This document shows positions 16,239 through 25,505 of a DNA stretch of 64,000 nt, piece by piece (the stretch's first letter is position 1; the number at the start of each line of letters is the position of its first letter). Location: positions 1-64,000 of the forward strand of contig CAMPHR010000002.1 in NCBI GenBank assembly GCA_946886075.1, written 5' to 3'. Source of the stretch: an uncultured Novosphingobium sp. (lineage in GTDB: Bacteria > Pseudomonadota > Alphaproteobacteria > Sphingomonadales > Sphingomonadaceae). The notes beneath the pieces were generated by a model. That model ran no database searches. It was not told the origin of the DNA and worked only from the letters and a program-made list of their open reading frames with translations. The position numbers and the translations under genes were made by a program.

Positions 16239-18416
16239 ATGAAGACCATCAATTTTGACGTCGACGCCGATGGGATCGTGACGCTGACCATCGATGTTCC
16301 GGGCCAGTCGATGAACGTCATCGGGCCGGATTTCATCGCCGATCTGGACGAGGCGGTCACGCGGATTGCTTCGGACGAAGCGATCAAGGGCGCGGTGATT
16401 GCTTCGGGCAAGGACAGCGGGTTCATGGCGGGCATGGACCTTAAATATTTCGGGTCGATGCTGGCGAGCGGTGGGGGCGAGCGCCCTGCCCCGGCCGAGA
16501 TTTTCGAGCAGGTGTTCGTGCTGAACCAGCTGTTCCGGCGGCTGGAGACCTGCGGCAAGCCAGTCGCTTGTGCGATCGAGGGGACTTGCGTAGGCGGTGG
16601 CTTCGAGCTGGCGCTGGCATGCCATCGGCGCGTGGTGGGAGACAGCCCCAAGACGCAGCTGGGCTTGCCTGAAATCCTGATCGGCCTGTTTCCCGGCGGT
16701 GGCGGGTCGCAGCGATTGCCGCGCCTGATCGGGGTGCAGGCGGCGTTGATGTACATGTTGCAGGGCAAGCTGTTTCGGCCTGCCGAGGCGGCGATGCTGA
16801 AGGTGGTCGATGAAGTGGTGCCGCAGGGCACGGCGGTGGCGAAGGCGAAGGAATGGGTAAAGGCAAACCCGTCCGCCAGTGCGCAGCCATGGGATGTGAA
16901 GGGCTTCAAATTTCCCGGCGGCGCGGGTGCATTCAATCCGGCTTTCGTGCAGACGATGGTCGGCGCGGTGCCGATGACGCTGAAGCAGACGCAGCGCAAT
17001 ATGCATGCGCCGACCGCGCTCTTGTCCGCCGTCTATGAGGGCGCTTTGCTGCCGTTCGATCGCGCGATCCGGGTCGAGAGCAAATATTTCGCCAAGGTCG
17101 CGGCCGATCCGCAAGCGGCGAACATGATCCGCAGCCTTTTCGTCAACAAGAATGCCGCCGAACGCGGCGCGCGGCGGCCGAAGGATCAGCCCAAGGCCCC
17201 GACGAAGAAGCTCGCCATGCTGGGCGCGGGCATGATGGGCGCGGGGATTGCGACGGTGGCGGCTCAGGCGGGCATGGAAGTGCTCCTGTTCGACCGCGAC
17301 ATGGCCTATGCCGAAAAGGGCAAGGCGCATGTTGAAGAGGTACTGAAGAAGCGGCTAGGCCGTGGCATGACGCCGGAGAGGATGGCGGAGACGCTGGCGC
17401 GGGTGACGCCGGTCACAGACTATGGCGCGCTGGCCGGGGCGGACTTCGTGATTGAGGCGGTGTTCGAGGATGTGGCGATCAAGGCCGAGGTGACGAAGAA
17501 GGTCAAGGAAGTGCTGGGCCCCGACGTCATCTTTGGGTCCAACACGTCGACGCTGCCGATCACCAAGCTCGCCAAGGCATGGAGCAAGCCTGCCAATTTC
17601 ATCGGCATCCATTTCTTTTCGCCCGTGGAGAAGATGCCGCTGGTCGAGATCATATTGGGCAAGGAAACCGGCCCGGCTGCGATCGCCAAGGCGCTGGATT
17701 TCGTGAGCCAGATCAAGAAGACGCCGATCGTCGTCAATGACTCGCGGGGCTTCTACACATCCCGTTGCTTTGCCACCTATGTGCAGGAAGGCGTGGAGAT
17801 GGTGGCCGAGGGGATCAACCCGGCGCTCATTGAAAATGCCGGGCGGCAGCTGGGGATGCCGGTGGGGCCTCTGGCTGTCGGGGATGAGGTGTCGATCGAG
17901 CTTGGCCACAAGATCGTCGTCGCGGCGCAGAAGGAACTGGGCGACGCCTATGTGGCGCAGCCGTCCGACGTTGTGATGGCGCGGATGGTCGAGCTGGGCC
18001 GTCTGGGGCGCAAGAGCGCGAAGGGCTGGTACGACTATCCCGAGGGCGGAAAGAAGCATTTGTGGCCGGGGCTGGACGACATGTTCCCGCGCGCGGCCGT
18101 GCAGCCCGATGTGGAGGAAGTGAAGGAGCGGCTGCTTTATCGGCAGCTGGTGGAATGTGCCCGCTGTTACGAAGAGGGCGTGCTGGAAACGGTGGAGGAT
18201 GGCGACATTGGCGCGATTTTCGGTTGGGGCTTTGCGCCTTGGACTGGTGGCCCCTTTTCCCACATGGATACGGTCGGGATCGGGCATGTCGTGGCGGTGC
18301 TGGAGCGGCTGGCGGCGCGGCATGGGGATCGGTTTGCGCCGACGGTGCAGTTGCAGGACATGGCGGCTAGCGGGGTGACCTTTTATGAGCCCGGCTCATC
18401 TCGCGCTGCAGCATGA
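16239..18416 (+). CDS. FadB/FadJ-like enoyl-CoA hydratase / 3-hydroxyacyl-CoA dehydrogenase
   Basis: Bifunctional beta-oxidation enzyme, 725 residues. The N-terminal crotonase domain (about 1-190) has CVGGGFELALA and LGLPEILIGLFPGGGG with both catalytic glutamates. After a linker, the dehydrogenase domain (from about 325) begins KLAMLGAGMMGAGIA (NAD-binding GxGxxG) and has FIGIHFFSPVEKMPLVEI with the catalytic His and Glu. A C-terminal dimer domain follows. It catalyses hydration then NAD-dependent oxidation of acyl-CoA in the cytoplasm and pairs with the upstream thiolase. AAAAGGAGAG lies 8-17 nt before the ATG. Confidence 0.95.
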   Translation: MKTINFDVDADGIVTLTIDVPGQSMNVIGPDFIADLDEAVTRIASDEAIKGAVIASGKDSGFMAGMDLKYFGSMLASGGGERPAPAEIFEQVFVLNQLFRRLETCGKPVACAIEGTCVGGGFELALACHRRVVGDSPKTQLGLPEILIGLFPGGGGSQRLPRLIGVQAALMYMLQGKLFRPAEAAMLKVVDEVVPQGTAVAKAKEWVKANPSASAQPWDVKGFKFPGGAGAFNPAFVQTMVGAVPMTLKQTQRNMHAPTALLSAVYEGALLPFDRAIRVESKYFAKVAADPQAANMIRSLFVNKNAAERGARRPKDQPKAPTKKLAMLGAGMMGAGIATVAAQAGMEVLLFDRDMAYAEKGKAHVEEVLKKRLGRGMTPERMAETLARVTPVTDYGALAGADFVIEAVFEDVAIKAEVTKKVKEVLGPDVIFGSNTSTLPITKLAKAWSKPANFIGIHFFSPVEKMPLVEIILGKETGPAAIAKALDFVSQIKKTPIVVNDSRGFYTSRCFATYVQEGVEMVAEGINPALIENAGRQLGMPVGPLAVGDEVSIELGHKIVVAAQKELGDAYVAQPSDVVMARMVELGRLGRKSAKGWYDYPEGGKKHLWPGLDDMFPRAAVQPDVEEVKERLLYRQLVECARCYEEGVLETVEDGDIGAIFGWGFAPWTGGPFSHMDTVGIGHVVAVLERLAARHGDRFAPTVQLQDMAASGVTFYEPGSSRAAA

Positions 18417-18475
18417 ATGGGGTGGGAATATTAGCTTCAGTCGGTTAGTCATCGAAAAGGAGCTATAACCACGCT

Positions 18476-18566
18476 CGTCATCCTGAACTTGTTTCAGGAT
18501 CCATTTCGCCTTCGGCGCCACCTGAGTGTGGGGCATGATGGATGCTGAAACGAGTTCAGCATGACG
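18476..18566. repeat. palindromic intergenic repeat, family C
   Basis: Ends CGTCATCCTGAACTTGTTTCAGGAT and GCTGAAACGAGTTCAGCATGACG form a long imperfect hairpin of about 91 bp. It occupies the gap between the FadB-like gene and galE. Only one copy is seen in the window; it shares the outer GTCAT/ATGAC ends with family B. Confidence 0.75.
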
Positions 18567-18609
18567 GATTCTGGTGGACGCCCGATCTTGTCAGAGGAAA
18601 TTCTATTCT

Positions 18610-19626
18610 ATGAGCGAAAAGCCGACGGTTCTGGTCACGGGCGGTGCCGGGTACATTGGTAGCCATGCGGTGCTGGCGCTGCGCGACGCAGGTTATGGTG
18701 TCGTGGTGATCGACAATCTGGTGACGGGTTTTCGCTGGGCGGTGCCGGACGATGTGGCTTTTGTTGAGGGCGATATTGCCGATCAGCCGCTGGTGCAGCA
18801 GGCTTTACGCGATCATGGCGTCAAGGCGATCATGCATTTCGCCGGGTCGGTCGTGGTGCCGGAATCGGTCGAGAACCCGCTCAAATATTATCACAATAAT
18901 AGCGCCAAGACCCGCGACCTGATCGAGAGCGCGGTGACGGTGGGCGTGCGCCATTTCATCTTTTCCTCGACCGCCGCGACCTATGGGATTCCAGAGGAGA
19001 GTCCGGTCAAGGAAACGGCGCCGCAGCGGCCGATCAATCCGTATGGCATGTCCAAGCTGATGACCGAATATATGCTGCGCGATGTGAGCGCGGCGCATGC
19101 GATGAACTTCTGCGCGTTGCGTTATTTCAATGTGGCTGGCGCCGATCCGCAGGGGCGCACTGGGCAATCGACGGCGGGCGCGACGCACCTCATCAAGGTG
19201 GCGGTCGAGGCGGCGCTGGGCAAGCGGGAATTTGTGTCGGTGTTCGGGACGGATTTCGACACGCCGGATGGGACCGGCGTGCGCGACTATATCCATGTGA
19301 CCGATCTGGCGGCGGCGCATGTGCTGGCGCTGGACGCGCTGATGGCTAAGCCGGAGCAGAATTATCTGCTGAATTGCGGCTATGGGCGCGGCTTTTCGGT
19401 GCTGGAAGTGCTGGATGCGGTGGATCGGGTGACGAACATCAAGATCGACCGGCGGCTGGAGGGGCGGCGCGCGGGCGATCCGGATTCGCTGATTTCCGAC
19501 AATCGGGCGATCATGGCGGAATTTCCGTGGCAACCGCGCCATGCCGATCTGGACCAGATCGTTACGCATGCGTTGGCGTGGGAGCGCAAGCTGACCGACA
19601 TCAGGGGCGATCGCGATGCCCACTGA
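18610..19626 (+). CDS. galE: UDP-glucose 4-epimerase
   Basis: Extended SDR epimerase, 338 residues, interconverting UDP-glucose and UDP-galactose with bound NAD. It begins MSEKPTVLVTGGAGYIGSHAV (GGxGxxG within residues 11-17), has SSTAATYG, the catalytic Tyr-x3-Lys in NPYGMSKLMTE, and the RYFNVAGAD and GTGVRDYIHV substrate-site motifs typical of GalE. The frame is open from 18574, but the ATG at 18610 matches the fold start. The last 11 bp overlap the start of pgl, suggesting coupled translation. Confidence 0.93.
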   Translation: MSEKPTVLVTGGAGYIGSHAVLALRDAGYGVVVIDNLVTGFRWAVPDDVAFVEGDIADQPLVQQALRDHGVKAIMHFAGSVVVPESVENPLKYYHNNSAKTRDLIESAVTVGVRHFIFSSTAATYGIPEESPVKETAPQRPINPYGMSKLMTEYMLRDVSAAHAMNFCALRYFNVAGADPQGRTGQSTAGATHLIKVAVEAALGKREFVSVFGTDFDTPDGTGVRDYIHVTDLAAAHVLALDALMAKPEQNYLLNCGYGRGFSVLEVLDAVDRVTNIKIDRRLEGRRAGDPDSLISDNRAIMAEFPWQPRHADLDQIVTHALAWERKLTDIRGDRDAH

Positions 19627-20305
19627 ACATCTTTTCGTAGATGGCGCGCTGGCCGCTGCCGACATGGCGCGGCGGATTGCGGTGGTGCTGGGCGATGCGA
19701 TTGCGGCGCGCGGCGTAGCGACGATCGCGCTGTCTGGCGGGCGGTCTCCGCGGCCGGTGCTGGAGGCGCTTTCGGCGGTGGCGCTGGAGTGGGATAAGGT
19801 CGTCGTGACGCTGGTCGATGAGCGTTGGGTCGCGCCCGATCATGCCGACAGCAACGAGCGGTTGGTGCGTGAGACGCTGTTGCAGGGCGCGGCGGCGAAG
19901 GCTCGGTTCGTTGGCATGAAGAATGATGCGGCGGATGCCTATGCGGGTCAGGCTGCGTGTGAGGCGGCGCTGGCGGAGTTGCCCTGGCCGCTCGACATTG
20001 TGCTGCTGGGCATGGGCGAGGATGGGCATACCGCTTCGCTGTTCCCGGAGGCGAAGGAACTAGCGGAGGGCCTGTCTACGAGCGCGTTGGCAGTGGCGGT
20101 GACGCCGCCTGCCGCGCCGCATCAGCGCATGTCGCTGAGTGCGAAGGCGATCCTGAAAAGTCGGCATATTTTCCTGCAGATCGGCGGGGCGGCGAAGAAG
20201 GCCGTTTATGACCGGGCGCTGGCTGGTGGGGCGGTTGAGGAGCTGCCGATCCGCGTTGCGCTGTGCCAGCATGGCGTGTCGGTCGAGGTCTGGATTTCGG
20301 AGTGA
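19616..20305 (+). CDS. pgl: 6-phosphogluconolactonase
   Basis: Hydrolyses 6-phosphoglucono-1,5-lactone to 6-phosphogluconate, joining Zwf to the Entner-Doudoroff dehydratase. The 229-residue protein has the SGGRSPRPVLEAL loop (about 40-52), VTLVDERWVAPDHADSNERL, and the active-site motif LLGMGEDGHTASLFP. It overlaps galE by 11 bp and is followed 7 bp later by an aminotransferase, so it is read from the galE unit rather than from the zwf operon 1.8 kb downstream. Length and motifs are standard for the SOL/DevB-type enzyme. Confidence 0.92.
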   Translation: MPTEHLFVDGALAAADMARRIAVVLGDAIAARGVATIALSGGRSPRPVLEALSAVALEWDKVVVTLVDERWVAPDHADSNERLVRETLLQGAAAKARFVGMKNDAADAYAGQAACEAALAELPWPLDIVLLGMGEDGHTASLFPEAKELAEGLSTSALAVAVTPPAAPHQRMSLSAKAILKSRHIFLQIGGAAKKAVYDRALAGGAVEELPIRVALCQHGVSVEVWISE

Positions 20306-20312
20306 GGCGCGC

Positions 20313-21452
20313 ATGATTGCGCAGATTGATCCTTTTCATGCCATCGCGATCGGGGTGGAGGCGCATCGGCTGGAGGCTGAGGGGCGCTCGATCCTGCATA
20401 TGGAGTTTGGTCAGCCGTCTACCGGCGCGCCCGCCGCTGCGATTGCGGAGGCGCATCGGGTGCTGGATAGCGATCCAATGGGTTATTGGGAAAGCCCGGC
20501 GCTGAAGGAGCGGATCGCGCTGCTGTATCGCGAGCGATATGGTGTGGCGGTCGAGGCGGAGCAGATCTTGCTGACTTGCGGCGCGTCGCCGGGGCTGGTG
20601 CTGGCGCTCAGCTGCCTGTTCGCGCCCGGTGCGCGGGTGGCGACAGCGCGGCCGGGCTATGTGGCTTATCGCAATACGATGCGGGCGATGTATCTGGAGC
20701 CGGTCGAGGTGGATTGCGGGCCTGCCGAGCGATACCAGATCAGCGCGGCGGCTTTAGAGGCGATGGAGCCCGCGCCCGATGGCGTGATCATCGCGAGCCC
20801 GGCCAATCCGACCGGCACGATCATTCCTGCCGACGAGATGGCGCGAATCGCGGAGGTTTGTGCAAGGCGCGGGATCAGGATCGTGTCGGACGAGATCTAT
20901 CACGGGCTCTCCTATGGCGAGGCGGCGCATTCGATGCTGGAGTTTGCGGCTGACGCGGTCGTTGTGAACAGCTTTTCGAAATATTTTTCGATGGCGGGGT
21001 GGCGGCTTGGCTGGGTGGTGTTTCCGCAGGCGCTGGTCGAGGCGGCGCGGGCGCGGATGGGGAATTTGTTCCTGACGCCCCCTTCCCTCGCCCAGCATGC
21101 GGGGTTGAAGGCGTTTGATTGTCTCGATGAGTTGGAGGGGCATGTCGCTGTGTACCGGCGCAACCGGGAATTGCTGCTGGCGGCGCTGCCTGCGCTGGGG
21201 CTCAAAGAGATCGCGCCGCCGGATGGGGCTTTCTACATCTATGCGGATGTGGGGCATTTGACGGATGACAGCCTTGGCTTCTGCCGGAGGTTGTTGGAGG
21301 AAACGGGCGTGGCGACGGCGCCGGGGATCGATTTCGATCCGGTGGATGGGCATCGGCATATCCGGATCAGCTTTGCCGTGTCGACCGACCGGGTGGAGGA
21401 AGCGATCCGGCGATTGGTGCCTTGGTTTGCGGCCCAGGCGCTGAAGGATTAG
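20313..21452 (+). CDS. PLP-dependent class I/II aminotransferase
   Basis: Fold-type I aminotransferase, 379 residues, with EFGQPSTGAP near the N terminus, CGASPGLVLALSCLF, ASPANPTGTII (Asn-Pro motif binding PLP), IVSDEIYHGLSY (Asp-x-x-Tyr) and the PLP lysine in SFSKYFSMAGWRLGW (Lys223). A late RISFAV segment carries the carboxylate-binding Arg. The substrate is not determined; aspartate- or alanine-type are possible. The ATG at 20313 was chosen because it lies just past the pgl stop and starts the family fold; a longer frame from 20208 overlaps pgl. It ends the galE-pgl unit. Confidence 0.88.
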   Translation: MIAQIDPFHAIAIGVEAHRLEAEGRSILHMEFGQPSTGAPAAAIAEAHRVLDSDPMGYWESPALKERIALLYRERYGVAVEAEQILLTCGASPGLVLALSCLFAPGARVATARPGYVAYRNTMRAMYLEPVEVDCGPAERYQISAAALEAMEPAPDGVIIASPANPTGTIIPADEMARIAEVCARRGIRIVSDEIYHGLSYGEAAHSMLEFAADAVVVNSFSKYFSMAGWRLGWVVFPQALVEAARARMGNLFLTPPSLAQHAGLKAFDCLDELEGHVAVYRRNRELLLAALPALGLKEIAPPDGAFYIYADVGHLTDDSLGFCRRLLEETGVATAPGIDFDPVDGHRHIRISFAVSTDRVEEAIRRLVPWFAAQALKD

Positions 21453-21501
21453 TTTTTTCACGCGGAGGCGCGGAGGCGCGGAGGACGTTCTTAGAGGGTG
21501 A

Positions 21502-21582
21502 CTTCATACCAGCGGAGGCTGGGATCTTGGGGGGCTGAGCCGTGCCCTATCGCATGAGATGCCAGCTTTCGCTGGCATGACG
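21502..21582. repeat. palindromic intergenic repeat, family B, inverted copy
   Basis: Reverse-complement orientation of the copies at 25406 and 31049. The right end GATGCCAGC-TTTC-GCTGGCATGACG is intact; the left end CTTCATACCAGC...GCTGGGATCT is degenerate. The middle GCCGTGCCCT is shared with copy 25406. Confidence 0.75.
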
Positions 21583-21680
21583 GAGCGGGTGGATGTTGGC
21601 CGCCCCCTCTGGCGCCGTTTGGTCCGTTATGGATCGAACCGTGGTGATTAACTGGAATTGTCATCTTTTTACGTTAGGGA

Positions 21681-21757
21681 AGCCCCGCGACCCGGGGCTT
21701 TTACCTCGTAAAAGCCCTCCTTGGCCCGGCGGCTTCGTGCTGCCGGGTCTTTCTTTT
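21681..21757 (+). terminator. tandem, partly overlapping terminator-like hairpins
   Basis: Three stems in a row on the + strand: AGCCCC/GGGGCT followed by TTTT (21681-21702); GGGCTTTTAC-CTC-GTAAAAGCCC (21695-21717), which shares bases with the first and so excludes it; and CCCGGCGGC-TTCGT-GCTGCCGGG followed by TCTTTCTTTT (21725-21757). The last is a convincing intrinsic terminator. Confidence 0.65.
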
Positions 21758-21839
21758 CGACCGGTGGCGATGGTGGGACGGAGCAAGGCGAAGCCGTACC
21801 CGCGCGATGGGTTGGTGGGCGGCATCGCGCAAACAAAGA

Positions 21840-21924
21840 TGGTGCGGGCGGTCGGAATCGAACCGACACTCCTTTCGGAACCGGATTTTGAGTCCGGCGC
21901 GTCTACCAGTTTCACCACGCCCGC
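21840..21924 (-). tRNA. tRNA-Leu (anticodon CAA)
   Basis: An 85-nt class II tRNA on the minus strand: acceptor GCGGGCG/CGCCCGC, anticodon stem CCGGA/TCCGG around CTCAAAA (anticodon CAA), long variable arm TTCCGAAAGGAGTG, T-arm GGTTCGATTCC, discriminator A and encoded CCA. Confidence 0.96.
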
Positions 21925-22043
21925 ATGCATGGCCTGCCCGCGCCAAATGGCAAAATCGGGTGCCAGCGTCCAGACAAAAATCAGCCGGACGCAGGATAAG
22001 CTCGTCAGGCGGTTGCAGGGGGCGTCATGCGCCGATAGCCTGC

Positions 22044-22081
22044 TTGCGTAACGAAACCGGACCGCTATAGGACCGTTTCGT
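22044..22081 (+). promoter_or_regulatory. candidate zwf-operon promoter with inverted repeat
   Basis: TTGCGT (22044-22049) and TATAGG (22066-22071) are spaced 16 bp. The inverted repeat ACGAAAC (22051-22057) ... GTTTCGT (22075-22081) brackets the -10 element, as an operator might. The start codon follows about 40 nt downstream. Confidence 0.45.
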
Positions 22082-22120
22082 GCAGACCTGAAAATTCCTT
22101 CTAACGGAAAAGGGCATCCT

Positions 22121-23575
22121 TTGACCGATCCGTCTGCCACGTTCCTGCTATTCGGCGCCACCGGCGATCTGGCGCATCGCATGATCTTTCCGTCGCTTTA
22201 CAATCTTCTGAGCGATGGCCTGCTGCCCGATGACTTCATGATCGTGGCGTCGGGCCGTACGGAGATGGACGACGAAGCGTTTCGCGCCGACATCGACAAG
22301 GCCCTGCAAAAATTTGTCGGCGCTGACCGCTATGATGCCGAGATCGCGGCGAGGCTGAAGGCGATGATCGGTTACCAGCCGGTCGAGGCGGGCAATGCGG
22401 CGCAGTTCAAGGCGCTGGCGAAGCGGCTCGATGGACGGGCGGAGGGCGGGCTGTCAGTGTATCTGTCCACACCCCCTTCCCTCTTCGCGCCCACCGCGCA
22501 GGGGCTGGCGGAAGCTGGACTGATCACGCCGACGACGCGGATCGCGATGGAAAAGCCGATCGGCAAGGACCTCGCCTCTTCCAAGGAGGTCAATAACGGC
22601 ATCGGCGCGCTGTTCGACGAGAGCCAGATTTTCCGCGTCGACCATTATCTGGGCAAGGAGACGGTGCAGAACCTGCTCGCCCTGCGCTTTGGCAATGTGA
22701 TGTTCGAGCCGCTGTGGAACGCGACCGCGATCGATCATGTGCAGATCACCGTGGGCGAGACGGTGGGGCTGGAAGGCCGGGTTTCCTATTATGACGGCGT
22801 CGGCGCGCTGCGCGACATGGTGCAGAACCATGTGCTGCAGATATTGTCGATCATCGCGATGGAGCCCCCTGCCCGCATGGACCCGACCGCCGTGCGTGAC
22901 GAGAAGGTGAAGGTACTGCGGTCGCTGCGGCCGATGACGGCGGAGACGGTCAAGACCAACAGCGTGCGCGGCCAATATTCGCCGGGTGCGGTCGGCGGCG
23001 AGATCGTGACGGGCTATAGCGACGAACTCGGCAAAGCGTCCGACACGGAAACCTTTGTCGCGCTGAAGGCCCATATCGACAATTGGCGCTGGCAGGGCGT
23101 GCCCTTCTACCTGCGGACAGGCAAGCGGATGCCGACGCGGCAGTCGGAAATCCAGATCCAGTTCAAGCCGGTGCGCCATTCGATCTTCGGTCGCAATGGC
23201 GGGTTGGAGCCCAATACTCTGATCATCCGATTGCAGCCGGAGGAATATATCCGCCTGCTGATCATGAGCAAAAGGCCGGGGCTGGAGCGCGACGTGCATC
23301 TGGAGGAGGTGACGCTGGACGTGTCGCTGACGGCCGCCTTTGCCGGGCAGCGCCGGCGGATCGCTTATGAGCGCCTGATCCTGGACCTGCTCGCGGGCGA
23401 CCAGACGCTGTTCGTGCGCCGGGACGAGGTCGAGGCGCAATGGACATGGATCGATTCCATCATCGACGGCTGGCAGGAAGCGGGTGTGAAGCCATCGCCC
23501 TATGCTTCGGGGAACTGGGGGCCGTCTTCGGCCATTGCCCTGATAGAAAGAGACGGAGCCAGCTGGCATGACTGA
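22121..23575 (+). CDS. zwf: glucose-6-phosphate 1-dehydrogenase
   Basis: Oxidises glucose-6-phosphate to 6-phosphogluconolactone with NADP or NAD. The 484-residue protein has the coenzyme motif [10 protein letters not shown] (about 12-21), and the substrate and active-site stretch [14 protein letters not shown] with the catalytic His. It starts with TTG (22121-22123), supported by AAGGG five bases upstream; no upstream ATG fits the fold. It is the first gene of the Entner-Doudoroff operon zwf-edd-glk-eda and overlaps edd by 8 bp. A candidate promoter with an inverted repeat around its -10 lies about 50 bp upstream. Confidence 0.95.
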   Translation: MTDPSATFLLFGATGDLAHRMIFPSLYNLLSDGLLPDDFMIVASGRTEMDDEAFRADIDKALQKFVGADRYDAEIAARLKAMIGYQPVEAGNAAQFKALAKRLDGRAEGGLSVYLSTPPSLFAPTAQGLAEAGLITPTTRIAMEKPIGKDLASSKEVNNGIGALFDESQIFRVDHYLGKETVQNLLALRFGNVMFEPLWNATAIDHVQITVGETVGLEGRVSYYDGVGALRDMVQNHVLQILSIIAMEPPARMDPTAVRDEKVKVLRSLRPMTAETVKTNSVRGQYSPGAVGGEIVTGYSDELGKASDTETFVALKAHIDNWRWQGVPFYLRTGKRMPTRQSEIQIQFKPVRHSIFGRNGGLEPNTLIIRLQPEEYIRLLIMSKRPGLERDVHLEEVTLDVSLTAAFAGQRRRIAYERLILDLLAGDQTLFVRRDEVEAQWTWIDSIIDGWQEAGVKPSPYASGNWGPSSAIALIERDGASWHD

Positions 23576-25394
23576 CCTTCATCCGGTGATCGCCAAGGTC
23601 ACCGAACGCATCGTGAAGCGGAGCGCGCCGCGCCGCCGCCAATATCTGGACCTGATCGAACGCGGACGGGACGCCGGGACGAACCGGGCGCAATTGTCCT
23701 GCGGCAACCTTGCCCATGGCTTTGCCGCGACGGGCGAGGACAAGCCCACGATCCGGTCCGGCGCGGCCATGAATATCGGCATCGTCACCGCATATAACGA
23801 CATGCTGTCGGCGCATCAGCCCTATGGTCGCTATCCCGAAGCGATCAAGATCGCGGCGCGCGAGGTCGGCGCGACGGCGCAGGTCGCAGGCGGCGTCCCG
23901 GCGATGTGCGATGGCGTGACCCAGGGTCAGGCGGGCATGGACCTGTCGCTCTTTTCCCGCGACACGATCGCGCTTTCGACCGCAATCGCGCTCAGCCATG
24001 CGATGTTCGAGGGCGCGGCGCTGCTCGGCATATGCGACAAGATCGTGCCGGGCCTGCTGATCGGCGCGTTGCGTTTTGGGCATCTGCCGACGATCCTGAT
24101 CCCGGCCGGGCCGATGCCTTCGGGCCTCGCCAACAAGGAAAAGGTCCGCATCCGCCAGCTGTATGCGGAGGGTAAGGTCGGCAAGGAGGAGCTGCTGGAA
24201 TCGGAAAGCGCCAGCTATCATGGCGCGGGCACCTGCACATTCTACGGCACGGCTAATTCGAACCAGATGATGATGGAAGTGATGGGCCTGCACATGCCCT
24301 GCGCCTCTTTCGTCAATCCGGGTACGAAGCTGCGCAGCGAATTGACGCGGGCGGCGGTGCACCGGCTGGCTGCGATTGGGTGGGATAGCGATGATTACCG
24401 GCCGCTCGGCCACTGCGTCGATGAAAAGGCGATCGTCAACGCCATCATCGGCCTAATGGCGACGGGTGGGTCGACCAATCATGCGATCCATATTCCCGCG
24501 ATGGCGCGCGCGGCGGGGATCAGCGTCGATTGGACCGACTTTGCGGAGATTTCCGATGTCGTCCCGCTGCTCGCGCGAGTTTATCCCAATGGCGCGGGCG
24601 ACGTGAACAATTTCCACAGCGCTGGCGGCATGTCCTTCGTCATCCGCGAGCTGCTGGACAATGGCCTGCTGCACCGGGACATCATGACGGTCGCGCGGGA
24701 AGACCTGACCGACTATGGCAAGGAGCCGGTGCTGGAGGACGAGGCGCTGCAATGGCGCGATGTTCCGGCGTCGCGGGATGATTCAATCCTGCGGCCGGTG
24801 TCCAGTGCGTTCAATCCTGATGGCGGCATGCGCCTGCTGGCGGGCAACCTTGGCCGCTGTGTCATGAAAGTGAGCGCGGTTGAGAAGGAACGCTGGACCA
24901 TCGAGGCCCCGGCGGCGGTTTTCCAGGATCAGGATGATGTGCTGCGCGCCTTCAAGGCGGGCGAGCTGGAGCGCGATGTCGTCGTGGTGGTCCGTTTCCA
25001 GGGGCCACGCGCGAACGGGATGCCGGAATTGCACAAGCTGACCCCGGCGCTTGGCGTGTTGCAGGATCGCGGTTTCCGCGTGGCGCTGCTGACGGACGGG
25101 CGCATGTCCGGGGCTTCGGGCAAGGTGCCTGCTGCTATTCACCTGTCGCCCGAAGCATTGGGTGGCGGGCCGATCGCCAAGCTGCGCGATGGCGACATGG
25201 TGCGCGTGTGCGCCGACAAGGGCGTGATTGAGGCGCTGGTCGATGCGGCGGAGTGGAACGCGCGGGATATGCCTACGCCACCGCCTGCGCCCTATGACAC
25301 GGGCCGCGAGCTGTTCGCGCTGTTCCGCCATCATAGCGACTTGGCGGAACAGGGCGCTTCGCCGGTGCTGGCGGCGATGGAAAGTGAATTATAA
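23568..25394 (+). CDS. edd: phosphogluconate dehydratase
   Basis: Entner-Doudoroff dehydratase, 608 residues, converting 6-phosphogluconate to 2-keto-3-deoxy-6-phosphogluconate. It belongs to the IlvD/Edd iron-sulfur family: [33 protein letters not shown] and [17 protein letters not shown] supply cluster cysteines, and [16 protein letters not shown] lies near the C terminus. Size and motifs are typical for Edd rather than IlvD (LFSRDTIA and the long N terminus). The ATG overlaps the end of zwf by 8 bp; a 111-bp gap with a family B repeat separates it from glk. Confidence 0.96.
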   Translation: MTDLHPVIAKVTERIVKRSAPRRRQYLDLIERGRDAGTNRAQLSCGNLAHGFAATGEDKPTIRSGAAMNIGIVTAYNDMLSAHQPYGRYPEAIKIAAREVGATAQVAGGVPAMCDGVTQGQAGMDLSLFSRDTIALSTAIALSHAMFEGAALLGICDKIVPGLLIGALRFGHLPTILIPAGPMPSGLANKEKVRIRQLYAEGKVGKEELLESESASYHGAGTCTFYGTANSNQMMMEVMGLHMPCASFVNPGTKLRSELTRAAVHRLAAIGWDSDDYRPLGHCVDEKAIVNAIIGLMATGGSTNHAIHIPAMARAAGISVDWTDFAEISDVVPLLARVYPNGAGDVNNFHSAGGMSFVIRELLDNGLLHRDIMTVAREDLTDYGKEPVLEDEALQWRDVPASRDDSILRPVSSAFNPDGGMRLLAGNLGRCVMKVSAVEKERWTIEAPAAVFQDQDDVLRAFKAGELERDVVVVVRFQGPRANGMPELHKLTPALGVLQDRGFRVALLTDGRMSGASGKVPAAIHLSPEALGGGPIAKLRDGDMVRVCADKGVIEALVDAAEWNARDMPTPPPAPYDTGRELFALFRHHSDLAEQGASPVLAAMESEL

Positions 25395-25405
25395 ATCCCC
25401 CCACC

Positions 25406-25486
25406 CGTCATGCCAGCGCGTGCTGGCATCTCAGGCGAGAGGGCACGGCCCGGCCTCACGAGATCCCAGCTTACGCTGGGATGACG
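25406..25486. repeat. palindromic intergenic repeat, family B copy 1
   Basis: Two small hairpins, TGCCAGCGCGTGCTGGCA and ATCCCAGCTTACGCTGGGAT, sit at opposite ends of an 81-bp unit with outer CGTCAT/ATGACG. It lies within the edd-glk gap of the operon, so it is probably transcribed and may trim or stabilise the message. Confidence 0.85.
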
Positions 25487-25505
25487 ACCTGACTGGAGTG
25501 GTCTC

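Larger units (their letters stand above)
21453..21839. other. 387-bp intergenic region with repeat and tandem hairpins
   Basis: No supported gene. It opens with a GCGGAGGCGCGGAGGCGCGGAGG direct repeat (21463-21485), then a reversed family B repeat (21502-21582), then closely spaced hairpins with T-runs (21681-21757). A small RNA ending at these hairpins is possible. Confidence 0.6.

Noticed and set aside
21593..22051. Open frame containing VRAVGIEPTLLSEPDFESGASTS
   Set aside because: It is a translation across the minus-strand tRNA-Leu gene; this peptide is a well-known artefact of tRNA-Leu antisense.
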